Below are positions 14,546-27,732 of a stretch of DNA of 64,000 nucleotides, piece by piece (the stretch's first letter is position 1; each line of letters begins with the position of its first letter). The notes beneath the pieces were generated by a model that searched no databases, was not told the origin of the DNA, and saw only the letters and a list, made by a program, of their open reading frames with translations. Location of the stretch: assembly GCA_033782935.1 (NCBI GenBank), contig JAWQEG010000623.1:204001-268000 (forward strand), written 5' to 3'. The DNA is from Petrolisthes cinctipes (Eukaryota; Arthropoda; Malacostraca; Decapoda; Porcellanidae). The translations under genes and the position numbers were made by a program.

Positions 14546-15774
14546 AAAATACTCTAACACGGAGTAGGCATGTACAGATCTCTTCTGGAACCCAAAAATA
14601 TCGAATTTTCGGGTGTTTTGAGCCTGAATTTGGGATATAAACGGGTACAGAAGAGGCATGCACATATAGACTTTGGGCACCTAAAATATCGATTTTCAGC
14701 ATGTTTTGGGCCCATATTTTGAAAAAATTCTAGCACTGAGTAGGTATTCACAGATCGCTTCTGGGACCCAAAAATATCGAATTTTCGGGTGTTTTGAGTC
14801 TGAATTTTGGATATAAACGGGTACAGAAGATGAATGCAAATATTGACTTTGTGCACCTAAAATATTGATTTTTAGCATGTTTTGGGCCTGTATTTTGAAA
14901 ATACTCTAACACGGAGTAGGCATTTACAGATCGCTTCTGGGACCCACAAATTTCGAATTTTCGGGTGTTTTGAGCCTGAATTTGAAATATAAACGGGTAC
15001 AGAATATGCATGCACATATCGACTTTGGGCACCTAAAATATCGATTTTCAGCATGTTTTGTTCCCATATTCTTAAAAAATTCTAGCACTGAGTAGGCATG
15101 TACAGATCGCTTCTGGGACACAAAAATATTGAATTTTCGGGTGTTTTGAGCCTGAATTTGAGATATAAACGGGTACAGAAGATGCATGCACATATAGACT
15201 ATGGACACTTAAAATATCGATTTTTAGCATGTTTTATGCCTATATTTTGATAACATTCCAGCACTGAGTAGGCATGTACAGATCGCTTCTGGGACCCAAA
15301 AATATTGAATTTTCGGGTGTTTTGAGCCTGAATTTGAGATATAAACGGGTACTGAAGATGCATGCACATATCGACTTTGGGCACCCAAAATATCGATTTT
15401 TAGCATGTTTTGGGCCTATATTTTGAAAATATTCTAGCACTGAGTAGGCATGTATAGATCGCTTCTGGGACCCACAAATATCGAATTTTCGGGTGTTTTG
15501 AGCCTGAATTTGAGATATAAACGGGTACTGAAGATGCATGCACATATCGACTTTGGGCACCCAAAATATCGATTTTTAGCATGTTTTTGGACTATATTTT
15601 GAAAATATTCTAGCACTGAGTAGGCATGTACAGATCGCTTCTGGGACCCAAAAATATCGATTTTTTTTTTTTTTAGCATGAATTTAGGATATAAACGGAT
15701 ACAGAAGATGCATACACATATTGACTTTGGGCACCTAAAATATCGATTTTCAGCATGTTTTGGGCCTGTATATT
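14545..15774 (+). repeat. 1230-bp higher-order unit D, copy 1
   Basis: A unit of seven monomers less 2 bp, directly followed by a second copy. Shared marks include TAGGTAT, ACTTTGTGCACC, CACAAATTTCG, TTTGAAATATAAACGG, GACTATGGACAC and, at the same relative place, a run of 14 T. Copies differ by scattered substitutions (for example GGTATTCACAG against GGTATGTACAG near 14743). Confidence 0.85.
15661..15674 (+). repeat. Poly-T run, 14 T
   Basis: Lies in the second half of a type 2 monomer, between TATCGA and AGCATGAATTT. The same run is found one 1230-bp unit later at 16891. Confidence 0.95.
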
Positions 15775-17123
15775 GAAAATACTGTAACACGGAGTAGGCA
15801 TGTACAGATCTCTTCTGGAACCCAAAAATATCGAATTTTCGGGTGTTTTGAGCATAAATTTGAGATATAAACGGGTACAGAAGAGGCATGCACATATAGT
15901 CTTTGGGCACCTAAAATATCGATTTTCAGCATGTTTTGGGCCCATATTTTGAAAAAATTCTAGCACTAAGTAGGTATGTACAGATCGCTTCTGGGACCCA
16001 AAAATATCGAATTTTCGGGTGTTTTGAGTCTGAATTTTGGATATAAACGGGTACAGATGATGAATGCAAATATTGACTTTGTGCACCTAAAATATTGATT
16101 TTTAGCATGTTTTGGGCCTGTATTTTGAAAATACTCTAACACGGAGTAGGCATGTACAGATCGCTTCTGGGACCCACAAATTTCGAATTTTCGGGTGTTT
16201 TGAGCCTGAATTTGAAATATAAACGGGTACAGAATATGCATGCACATATCGACTTTGGGCACCTAAAATATTGATTTTCAGAATGTTTTGTTCCCATATT
16301 CTTAAAAAATTCTAGCACTGAGTAGGCATGTACAGATCGCTTCTGGGACCCAAAAATATTGAATTTTCGGGTGTTTTGAGCCTGAATTTGAGATATAAAC
16401 GGGTACAGAAGATGCATGCACATATAGACTATGGACACTTAAAATATCGATTTTTAGCATGTTTTAAGCCTATATTTTGATAACATTCTAGGACGGAGTA
16501 GGCATGTACAGATCGCTTCTGGGACCCAAAAACATTGAATTTTCGGGTGTTTTGAGCCTGAATTTGAGATATAAACGGGTACTGAAGATGCATGCACATA
16601 TCGACTTTGGGCACCCAAAATATCGATTTTTAGCATGTTTTGGGCCTATATTTTGAAAATATTCTAGCACTGAGTAGGCATGTATAGATCGCTTCTGGGA
16701 CCCACAAATATCGAATTTTCGGGTGTTTTGAGCCTGAATTTGAGATATAAACGGGTACTGAAGATGCATGCACATATCGACTTTGGGCACCCAAAATATC
16801 GATTTTTAGCATGTTTTTGGACTATATTTTGAAAATATTCTAGCACTGAGTAGGCATGTACAGATCGCTTCTGGGACCCAAAAATATCGATTTTTTTTTT
16901 TTTTAGCATGAATTTAGGATATAAACGGATACAGAAGATGCATACACATATTGACTTTGGGCTCCTAAAATATCGATTTTCAGCATGTTTTGGGCCTGTA
17001 TATTGAAAATACTGTAACACGGAGTAGGCATGTACAGATCTCTTCTGGAACCCAAAAATATCGAATTTTCGAGTGTTTTGAGCATAAATTTGAGATATAA
17101 ACGGGTACAGAAGATGCATGCAC
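15775..17123 (+). repeat. 1230-bp higher-order unit D, copy 2 plus a short third start
   Basis: Second tandem copy; similarity to the first continues about 118 bp past one full unit, to 17123. A further partial copy lies at 18420-19392 at an offset of 2812 bp from 15608. Confidence 0.85.
16891..16904 (+). repeat. Poly-T run, 14 T
   Basis: Equivalent of the run at 15661 in the second tandem copy of unit D. Confidence 0.95.
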
Positions 17124-17539
17124 ATATCGACTTTGGACACTTAAAATATCGATTTTTAGCATGTTTTAAGCCTATATTTTGAAAAAATTCTAGCACTGAG
17201 TAGGCATGTACAGATTGCTTCTGGGTCCTAAATGTATCGAATTTTCGGGTGTTTTGAGTCTGAATTTTGGATATAAACGGGTACAGAAGATGAATGCAAA
17301 TATTGACTTTGGTCACCTAAAATATTGATTTTCAGCATGTTTTGGGCCTGTATTTTGAAAATACTCTAACCCGGAGTAGGTATGTACAGATCGCTTCTGG
17401 GACCCACAAATATCGAATTTTCGGGTGTTTTGAGCCTGAATTTGAGATATAAACGGGTACAGAATATGCATGCACATATCGACTTTGGGCACCTAAAATA
17501 TCGATTTTCAGCATGTTTTGTTCCCATATTCTTAAAAAA

Positions 17540-17900
17540 TTCTAGCACTGAGTAGGCATGTACAGATAGCTTCTGGGACCCAAAAATATCGAATTTTCGA
17601 TTGTTTTGAGCCTGAATTTGAGATATAAATGGGTACAGAAGATGCATGCACATATCGACTTTGGACACTTAAAATATCGATTTTTAGCATGTTTTAAGCC
17701 TATATTTTGTAAACATTCTAACACGGAGTAGGCATGTACAGATCGCTTCTGGGACCCAAAAATATTGAATTTTCGGGTGGTTTGAGCCTGAATTTGAGAT
17801 ATAAACGGGTACTGAAGATGCATGCTCATATCGACTTTGGGCACCCAAAATATCGATTTTTAGCATGTTTTGGGCCTATATTTTGAAAATATTCTAGCAC
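17540..17900 (+). repeat. Two-monomer block repeated at 19474-19834
   Basis: Offset 1934 bp, which is 11 monomers less 2 bp. Shared marks are TTTTGTAAACATTC, GGGTGGTTTGAGCC and GCATGCTCATATCG, a combination not seen elsewhere in the window. Confidence 0.75.
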
Positions 17901-18419
17901 TGAGTAGGCATGTACAGATCGCTTCTGGAACCCAAAAATATTGAATTTTCGGGGTTTTTGAGCCTGAATTTGGGATATAAACGGATAAAGAAGATGCATA
18001 CACATATTGACTTTGGGCACCTAAAATATCGATTTTCAGCATGTTTTGGGCCTGTATTTTGAAAATACTGTAACACGGAGTAGGCATGTACAGATCGCTT
18101 TTGTGACCCAAAAATATCGAATTTTCGGGTGTTTTGAGCCTGAATTTGAGATATAAACGGGTACAGAAGATGCATGCACATATCGACTTTGGGCACCTAA
18201 AATATCGATTTTCAGCATGTTTTGGGCCCATATTTTGAAAAAAATCTAGTACTGAGTAGGCATGTACGGATCGCTTCTGGGACCCAAAAATATCGAATTT
18301 TCGGGTGTTTTGAGCCTGAATTTTGGAAACAAACGGGTACAGAAGATGCATACACATATTGACTTTGGGCACCTAAAATATTGATTTTCAGCATGTTTTG
18401 GGACTGTATTTTAAAAAAA

Positions 18420-19392
18420 TTCTAGCACTGAGTAGGTATGCACAGATCGCTTCTAGGACCCAAAAATATCGATTTTTTTTTTTTTTAGCATGAATTTGGG
18501 ATATAAACGGATACAGAAGATGCATACACATATTGACTTTGGGCACCTAAAATATCGATTTTCAGCATGTTTTGGGCCTGTATATTGAAAATACTCTAAC
18601 ACGGAGTAGGCATGTACAGATCTCTTCTGGAACCCAAAAATATCGAATTTTCGGGTGTTTTGAGCATAAATTTGAGATATAAACGGGTACAGAAGAGGCA
18701 TGCACATATAGTCTTTGGGCACCTAAAATATCGATTTTCAGCATGTTTTGGGCCCATATTTTGAAAAAATTCTAGCACTAAGTAGGTATGTACAGATCGC
18801 TTCTGGGACCCAAAAATATCGAATTTTCGGGTGTTTTGAGTCTGAATTTTGGATATAAACGGGTACAGAAGATGAATGCAAATATTGACTTTGTGCACCT
18901 AAAATATTGATTTTTAGCATGTTTTGGGCCTGTATTTTGAAAATACTCTAACACGGAGTAGGCATGTACAGATCGCTTCTGGGACCCACAAATTTCGAAT
19001 TTTCGGGTGTTTTGAGCCTGAATTTGAAATATAAACGGGTACAGAATATGCATGCACATATCGACTTTGGGCACCTAAAATATCGATTTTCAGCATGTTT
19101 TGTTCCCATATTCTTAAAAAATTCTAGCACTGAGTAGGCATGTACAGATCGCTTCTGGGACCCAAAAATATTAAATTTTCGGGTGTTTTGAGCCTGAATT
19201 TGAGATATAAACGGGTACAGAAGATGCATGCACATATAGACTATGGACACTTAAAATATCGATTTTTAGCATGTTTTAAGCCTATATTTTGATAACATTC
19301 TAGGACGGAGTAGGCATGTACAGATCGCTTCTGGGACCCAAAAATATTGAATTTTCGGGTGTTTTGAGCCTGAATTTGAGATATAAACGGGT
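18420..19392 (+). repeat. Higher-order unit D, displaced partial copy
   Basis: About 0.97 kb matching 15608-16580, beginning near the 14-T run (18473) and including TTTGTGCACC, CACAAATTTCG and TTTGATAACATTCTAGGACGG. It is separated from the tandem pair by about 1.3 kb of other monomers. Confidence 0.8.
18473..18486 (+). repeat. Poly-T run, 14 T
   Basis: Equivalent of the runs at 15661 and 16891 in the displaced copy of unit D. The run length is unchanged in all three copies. Confidence 0.95.
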
Positions 19393-19473
19393 ACAGAAGA
19401 TGCATGCACATATCGACTTTGGACACTTAAAATATCGATTTTTAGCATGTTTTAAGCCTATATTTTGAAAAAA

Positions 19474-19834
19474 TTCTAGCACTGAGTAGGCATGTACAGA
19501 TTGCTTCTGGGTCCTAAATGTATCGAATTTTCGGGTGTTTTGAGCCTGAATTTGAGATATAAATGGGTACAGAAGATGCATGCACATATCGACTTTGGAC
19601 ACTTAAAATATCGATTTTTAGCATGTTTTAAGCATATATTTTGTAAACATTCTAACACGGAGTAGGCATGTACAGATCGCTTCTGGGACCCAAAAATATC
19701 GAATTTTCGGGTGGTTTGAGCCTGAATTTGAGATATAAACGGGTACTGAAGATGCATGCTCATATCGACTTTGGGCACCCAAAATATCGATTTTTAGCAT
19801 GTTTTGGGCCTATATTTTGAAAATATTCTAGCAC
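19474..19834 (+). repeat. Second copy of the block at 17540-17900
   Basis: Carries TTTTGTAAACATTC, GGGTGGTTTGAGCC and GCATGCTCATATCG. It differs from the first copy by TAAGCATATATT in place of TAAGCCTATATT and by a C in the second-half TATCGA. Confidence 0.75.
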
Positions 19835-21189
19835 TGAGTAGGCATGTACAGATCGCTTCTGGGACCCAAAAATATCGAATTTTTGTTTTTTTTTAGCATG
19901 AATTTGGGATATAAACGGATACAGAAGATGCATACACATATTGACTTTCGGCACCTAAAATATCGATTTTTAGCATGTTTTGGGCCTGTATTTTGAAAAT
20001 ACTGTAACACGGAGTAGGCATGTACAGATCGCTTTTGGGACCCAAAAATATCGAATTTTCGGGTGTTTTCAGCCTGAATTTGAGATATAAACGGGTACAG
20101 AAGATGCATGCACATATCGACTTTGGGCACCTAAAATATCGATTTTCAGCATGTTTTATGCCCATAATTTGAAAAAAATCTAGCACTGAGTAGGCATGTA
20201 CAGATCGCTTCTGGGACCCAAAAATATCGAATTTTCGTATGTTTTGAGCTTGAATTTAGGAAACAAACGGGTACAGAAGATGCATACACATATTGACTTT
20301 TGGCACCATAAACATTGATTTTCAGCATGTTTTGGGCCTGTATTTTAAAAATACTCTAACACGGAGTAGGCATGGACAGATCGCTTTTGGGACCCAAAAA
20401 TATCGAATTTTCGGGTGTTTTGAGCCTGAATTTGAGATATAAACGGGTACAGAAGATGCATGCACATATCGACTTTGGGCACCTAAAATATCGATTTTTA
20501 GCATGTTTTTGGACTATATTTTGAAAATATTCTAGCACTGAGTAGGCATGTACAGATCGCTTCTGGGACCCAAAAATATCGAATTTTCGGGTATTTTTAG
20601 CATGAACTTGGGATATAAACTAATGCAGAAGATGCATACACATATCGACTTTGGGCACCTAAAATATCGATTTTCAGCATGTTTTGGGCCTGTATTTTGA
20701 AAATACTGTAACACGGAGTAGGCATGTACGGATAGCTTCTGGGACCTAAAAATATCGAATTTTCGTGTGTTTTGAGCCTGAATTTGAGATATAAACGGGT
20801 ACAGAAGATGCATGCACATATCGACTTTGGGCACCTAAAATATCGATTTTTAGCATGTTTTGGGACTATATTTTGAAAATATTCTAGCACTAAGTACGCA
20901 TGTACAGATCGCTTCTGGGACCCAAAAATATCGAATTTTCGGGTATTTTTAGCATGAATTTGGGATATAAACGGATACATAAGATGCATACACATATTGA
21001 CTTTGGGCACCTAAAATATCGATTTTCAGCATGTTTTGGGCCTGTATTTTGAAAATACTGTAACACGGAGTAGGCATGTACAGATCGCTTTTGGGACCCA
21101 AAAATATCGAATTATCGTGTGTTTTGAGCCTGAATTTGAGATATAAACGGGTACAGAAGATGCATGCACATATCGACTTTGGGAACCTA

Positions 21190-22147
21190 AAATATCGATT
21201 TTTAGCATGTTTTGGGCTCATATCTTGAAAATATTCTAGCACTGAGTAGGCATATACAGATCGCTTCTGGAACCCAAAAATATCGAATTTTCGGGTTTTT
21301 TGAACCTGAATTTGGGATATAAACGGGTACAAAAGATGAACTCAAATATTGACATAGGGCACCTAAAATATTGATTTTCAGCATGTTTTGGGCCTGTATT
21401 CTAAAAATACTCTAACTCGGAGTAGGCATGTACAGATCTCTTCTGGAACCCAAAAATATCAAATTTGCGGGTGTTTTGAGCCTGAATTTGAGATATAAAC
21501 GGGTACAGAAGATGCATGCACATATCGACTTTCGGCACCCAAAATTTCGATTTTCAGCATGTTTTGGGCACATATTTTGAAAAAAATCTAGCACTGAGTA
21601 GGCATGTACAGATCGCTTCTGGGACCCAAAAATATCGAATTTTCGGGTGTTTTGAGCCTGAATTTTAGATATAGACGGGTACAGAAGATGCATACACATA
21701 TCGACATTGGGCACCTAAAATATCGATTTTCAGCATGTTTTATTCCCATATTCTTAAAAAAATCTAGCACTGAGTAGGCATGTACAGATCGCTTCTGGGA
21801 CCCAAAAATATCGAATTTTCGGGTTTTTTTAGCATGAATTTGGGATATAAACGGATACAGAAGATGCATACACATATCGACTTTGGGCACCTAAAATATC
21901 GATTTTCAGCATATTTTGGGCCTGTATTTTGAAAATACTGTAACACGGAGTAGGCATGTACAGATCGCTTTTGGGACCCAAAAATATCGAATTTTCGTGT
22001 GTTTTGAGCCTGAATTTGGGAAACAAACGGGTACAGAAGATGCATGCACATATCGACTTTGGGCACCTAAAATATCGATTTTTAGCATGTTTTGGGACTA
22101 TATTTTGAAAATATTCTAGCACTGAGTAGGCATGTACAGATCGCTTC
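21190..22147 (+). repeat. Higher-order block E, copy 1
   Basis: About 0.96 kb repeated at 24184-25141 (offset 2994 bp, 17 monomers plus 2). Its left two thirds recur near 27704-28450, 31400-32110 and 34392-35100. Shared marks are GATGAACTCAAATATTGACATAGGG (first two copies), GAATTTGCGGGTG, CAAAATTTCG and TTTTATTCCCATATTC. Confidence 0.8.
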
Positions 22148-24183
22148 TGGAACCCAAAAATATCGAATTTTCGGGTTTTTTTAGCATGAATTTGGGATAT
22201 AAACGGATACAGAAGATGCATACACATATTGACTTTGGGCACCTAAAATATCGATTTTTAGCATGTTTTGGGCCTGTATTTTGAAAATACTGTAACACAG
22301 AGTAGGCATGTACAGATCGCTATTGAGACCCAAAAATATCGAATTATCGTGTGTTTTGAGCCTGAATTTGAAATATAAACGGGTACAGAAGATGCATGCA
22401 CATATTGACTTTGGGCACCTAAAATATCGATTTTTAGCATGTTTTGGGCTCATATCTTGAAAATATTCTAGCACTGAGTAGGCATGTACAGATCGCTTCT
22501 AGGACCCAAAAATATCGAATTTTCGGCTGTTTTGAGCCAGAATTTGGAAAATAAACGGACTTAAAAGATTCATACACATATTGACTTTGGGCACCTAAAA
22601 TATCGATTTTCAGCATGTTTTGGGCCTGTATTTTAAAAATACTGTAACACGGAGTAGGCATGTACAGATCGCTTTTGGGACCCAAAAATATCGAATTTTC
22701 GTGTGTTTTGAGCCTGAATTTGAGATATAAACGGGTACAGAAGATGCATGCATATACCGACTTTGGGCACCTAAAATATCGATTTTCAGCATGTTTTTGG
22801 CCTGTATTTTGAAAATACTGTAACACGGAGTAGGCATGTACAGATCGCTTTTGGGACCCAAAAATATTGAATTTTCGGGTGTTTTGAGCCAGAATTTGAG
22901 ATATAAACGGTTACAGAAGATGCATGCACATATCGACTTTGGGCACCTAAAATATCGTTTTTTAGCATGTTTTGGGACTATATTTTGAAAATATTCTAGC
23001 ACTGAGTAGGCATGTACAGATCGCTTCTGGGACCCAAAAATATCGAATTTTCGGGTTTTTTTAGCATGAATTTGGGATATAAACGGATACAGAAGATGCA
23101 TACACATATTGACTTTGGGCACCTAAAATATCGATTTTCAGCATGTTTTGGGCCTGTATTTTGAAAATACTGTAACACGGAGTAGCCATGTACAGATCGC
23201 TATTGGGACCCAAAAATATCGAATTATCGTGTGTTTTGAGCCTGAATTTGAGATATAAACGGGTACAGAAGATGCATGCACATATCGACTTTGGGCACCT
23301 AAAATATCGATTTTTAGCATGTTTTGGGCTCATATCTTGAAAATATTCTAGCACTGAGTACGCATGTACAGATTGCTTCTAGGACCCAAAAATATCGAAT
23401 TTTCGGGTGTTTTGAGCTAGAATTTGGGAAATAAACGGACTTAAAAGATGCATACACATATTGACTTTGGGCACCTAAAATATCGATTTTTAGCATGTTT
23501 TAAGCCTATATTTTGAAAACATTCTAACACGGAGTAGGCATGTACAGATCGCTTCTGGGACCCAAAAATATTGAATTTTCGGGTGTTTTGAGCCAGAATT
23601 TGAGATATAAACGGGTACAGAAGATGCATGCACATATCGACTTTGGGAACCTAAAATATCGATTTTTAGCATGTTTTGGGACTATATTTTGAAAATATTC
23701 TAGCACTGAGTAGGCATGTACAGATCGCTTCTGGGACCCAAAAATATCGAATTTTCAGGGTTTTTTTTAGCATGAATTTGGGATATAAACGGATACAGAA
23801 GATGCATACACATATTGACTTTGGGCACCTAAAATATCGATTTTCAGCATGTTTTGGGCCTGTATTTTGAAAATACTGTAACACGGAGTAGGCATGTACA
23901 GATCGCTTCTAGGACCCAAAAATATCGAATTTTCGGCTGTTTTGAGCCAGAATTTGGGAAATAAACGGACTTAAAAGATGCATACACATAATGACTTTGG
24001 GCACCTAAAATATCGATTTTCAGCATGTTTTTGGCCTGTATTTTGAAAATACTGTAACACGGAGTAGGCATGTACAGATCGCTTTTGGGACCCAAAAATA
24101 TTGAATTTTCGGGTTTTTTGAGCCAGAATTTGAGATATAAACGGTTACAGAAGATGCATGCACATATCGACTTTGGGAACCTA

Positions 24184-25141
24184 AAATATCGATTTTTAGC
24201 ATGTTTTGGGCTCATATCTTGAAAATATTCTAGCACTGAGTAGGCATGTACAGATCGCTTCTGGAACCCAAAAATATCGAATTTTCGGGTTTTTTGAACC
24301 TGAATTTGGGATATAAACGGGTACAAAAGATGAACTCAAATATTGACATAGGGCACCTAAAATATTGATTTTCAGCATGTTTTGGGCCTGTATTCTAAAA
24401 ATACTCTAACTCGGAGTAGGCATGTACAGATCTCTTCTGGAACCCAAAAATATCGAATTTGCGGGTGTTTTGAGCCTGAATTTGAGATATAAACGGGTAC
24501 AGAAGATGCATTCACATATCGACTTTGGGCACCCAAAATTTCGATTTTCAGCATGTTTTGGGCACATATTTTGAAAAAAATCTAGCACTGAGTAGGCATG
24601 TACAGATCGCTTCTGGGACCCAAAAATATCGAATTTTCGGGTGTTTTGAGCCAGAATTTGAGATATAGACGGGTACAGAAGATGCATACACATATCGACA
24701 TTGGGCACCTAAAATATCGATTTTCAGCATGTTTTATTCCCATATTCTTAAAAAAATCTAGCACTGAGTAGGCATGTACAGATCGCTTCTGGGACCCAAA
24801 AATATCGAATTTTCGTTTTTTTTTAGCATGAATTTGGGATATAAACGGATACAGAAGATGCATACACATATCGACTTTGGGCACCTAAAATATCGATTTT
24901 CAGCATGTTTTGGGCCTGTATTTTGAAAATACTGTAACACGGAGTAGGCATGTACAGATCGCTTTTGGGACCCAAAAATATCGAATTTTCGTGTGTTTTG
25001 AGCCTGAATTTGGGAAACAAACGGGTACAGAAGATGCATGCACATATCGACTTTGGGCACCTAAAATATCGATTTTTAGCATGTTTTGGGACTATATTTT
25101 GAAAATATTCTAGCACTGAGTAGGCATGTACAGATCGCTAT
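24184..25141 (+). repeat. Higher-order block E, copy 2
   Basis: Second copy of 21190-22147, sharing the GATGAACTCAAATATTG mark. It departs from copy 1 in the type 2 second half near 24815, where CGGGTTTTTTTAGC is replaced by CGTTTTTTTTTAGC. Confidence 0.8.
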
Positions 25142-26525
25142 TGAGACCCAAAAATATCGAATTATCGTGTGTTTTGAGGCTGAATTTGAAATATAAACGG
25201 GTACAGAAGATGCATGCACATATCGACTTTGGGCACCTAAAATATCGATTTTTAGCATGTTTTGGGCTCATATCTTGAAAATATTCTAGCTCTGAGTAGG
25301 CATGTACAGATCGCTTCTAGGACCCAAAAATATCGAATTTTCGGCTTTTTTGAGCCAGAATTTGGAAAATAAACGGACTTAATAGATTCATAAACATATT
25401 GACTTTGGGCACCTAAAATATCGATTTTCAGCATGTTTTGGGCCTGTATTTTAAAAATACTGTAACACGGAGTAGGCATGTACAGATCGCTTTTGGGACC
25501 CAAAAATATCGAATTTTCGTGTGTTTTGAGCCTGAATTTGAGATATAAACGGGTACAGAAGATGCATGCACATATCGACTTTGGGCACCTAAAATATCGA
25601 TTTTTAGCATGTTTTGGGACTATATTTTGAAAATATTCTAGCACTGAGTAGGCATGTACAGATCGCTTCTGGGACCCAAAAATATCGAATTTTCGGGTTT
25701 TTTTAGCATGAATTTGGGATATAAACGGATACAGAAGATGCATACACATATTGACTTTGGGCACCTAAAATATCGATTTTCAGCATGTTTTGGGCCTGTA
25801 TTTTGAAAATACTGTAACACGGAGTAGGCATGTACAGATCGCTATTGGGACCCAAAAATATCGAATTATCGTGTGTTTTGAGCCTGAATTTGAGATATAA
25901 ACGGGTACAGAAGATGCATGCACATATCGACTTTGGGCACCTAAAATATCGATTTTTAGCATGTTTTGGGCTCATATCTTGAAAATATTCTAGCACTGAG
26001 AACGCATGTACAGATCGCTTCTAGGACCCAAAAATATCGATTTTTCGGCTGTTTTGAGCTAGAATTTGGGAAATAAACGGACTTAAAAGATGCATACACA
26101 TATTGACTTTGGGCACCTAAAATATCGATTTTCAGCATGTTTTTGGCCTGTATTTTGAAAATACTGTAACACGGAGTAGGCATGTACAGATCGCTTTTGG
26201 GACCAAAAAATATTGAATTTTCGGGTGTTTTGAGCCAGAATTTGAGATATAAACGGGTACAGAAGATGCATGCACATATCGACTTTGGGAACCTAAAATA
26301 TCGATTTTTAGCATGTTTTGGGACTATATTTTGAAAATATTCTAGCACTGAGTAGGCATGTACAGATCGCTTCTGGGACCCAAAAATATCGAATTTTCGG
26401 GGTTTTTTAGCATGAATTTGGGATATAAACGGATACAGAAGATGCATACACATATCGACTTTGGGCACCTAAAATATCGATTTTCAGCATGTTTTGGGCC
26501 TGTATTTTGAAAATACTGTAACACG
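25118..26525 (+). repeat. 1408-bp (8-monomer) higher-order unit F, copy 1
   Basis: Exactly eight monomers, followed directly by a second copy. Shared marks include GCTATTGA.ACCC, CGGACTTAA.AGATTCATA, GGGCCTGTATTTTAAAAATACTG, and GAGTACGC or GAGAACGC. The 25140-25570 part also matches 22322-22750 at an offset of 2818 bp, so an older copy of this unit lies upstream. Confidence 0.85.
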
Positions 26526-27732
26526 GAGTAGGCATGTACAGATCGCTATTGACACCCAAAAATATCGAAATATCGTGTGTTTTGAGCCTGAATTTGAAAT
26601 ATAAACGGGTACAGAAGATGCATGCACATATCGACTTTGTGCACCTAAAATATCGATTTTTAGCATGTTTTGTTCTCATATCTTGAAAATATTCTAGCAC
26701 TGAGTAGGCATGTACAGATCGCTTCTAGGACCCAAAAATATCGAATTTTCGGCTGTTTTGAGCCAGAATTTGGGAAATAAACGGACTTAAAAGATTCATA
26801 CACATATTGACTTTGGGCACCTAAAATATCGATTTTCAGCATGTTTTGGGCCTGTATTTTAAAAATACTGTAACACGGAGTAGGCATGTACAGATCGCTT
26901 TTGGGACCCAAAAATATCGAATTTTCGTGTGTTTTGAGCCTGAATTTGAGATATAAACGGGTACAGAAGATGCATGCACATATCGACTTTGGGCACCTAA
27001 AATATCGATTTTTAGCATGTTTTGGGACTATATTTTGAAAATATTCTAGCACTGAGTAGGCATGTACAGATCGCTTCTGGGACCCAAAAATATCGAATTT
27101 TCGGGTTTTTTTAGCCTGAATTTGGGATATAAACGGATACAGAAGATGCATACACATATTGACTTTGGGCACCTAAAATATCGATTTTCAGCATGTTTTG
27201 GGCCTGTATTTTGAAAATACTGTAACACGGAGTAGGCATGTACAGATCGCTATTGGGACCCAAAAATATCGAATTATCGTGTGTTTTGAGCCTGAATTTG
27301 AGATATAAACGGGTACAGAAGATGCATGCACATATCGACTTTGGGCACCTAAAATATCGATTTTTAGCATGTTTTGGGCTCATATCTTGAAAATATTCTA
27401 GCACTGAGTACGCATGTACAGATCGCTTCTAGGACCCAAAAATATCGAATTTTCGGCTGTTTTGAGCTAGAATTTGGGAAATAAACGGACTTAAAAGATG
27501 CATACACATATTGACTTTGGGCACCTAAAATATCGATTTTCAGCATGTTTTTGGCCTGTATTTTGAAAATACTGTAACACGGAGTAGGCATGTACAGATC
27601 GCTTTTGGGACCCAAAAATATTCAATTTTTGGGTGTTTTGAGCCAGAATTTGAGATATAAACGGGTACAGAAGATGCATGCACATATCGACTTTGGGAAC
27701 CTAAAATATCGATTTTTAGCATGTTTTGGGCT
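26526..27732 (+). repeat. 1408-bp higher-order unit F, copy 2 (0.86 unit)
   Basis: Second tandem copy at an offset of exactly 1408 bp. It is cut on the right where block E begins (CTCATATC replaces ACTATATT near 27737). Confidence 0.85.

Larger units (their letters stand above)
1..20300 (+). repeat. Array region I
   Basis: This sub-region is recognised by variants rare elsewhere: TTTTGTTCCCATATTCTT (near 443, 3443, 4501, 5555, 7141, 8724, 15058, 16288, 17518, 19099), TTAAACATTGATTTT, and a monomer with GATGAATGCAAATATTGAC. The last falls at 3041, 5328, 6736, 8496, 10256, 10959, 13246, 14830, 16060, 17290 and 18872 (ATGAATG start), at steps of 13, 8, 10, 10, 4, 13, 9, 7, 7 and 9 monomers. A longer-range relation also exists between about 2640-3230 and 12846-13430 (offset about 10206 bp). 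The right border is gradual. Confidence 0.6.
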
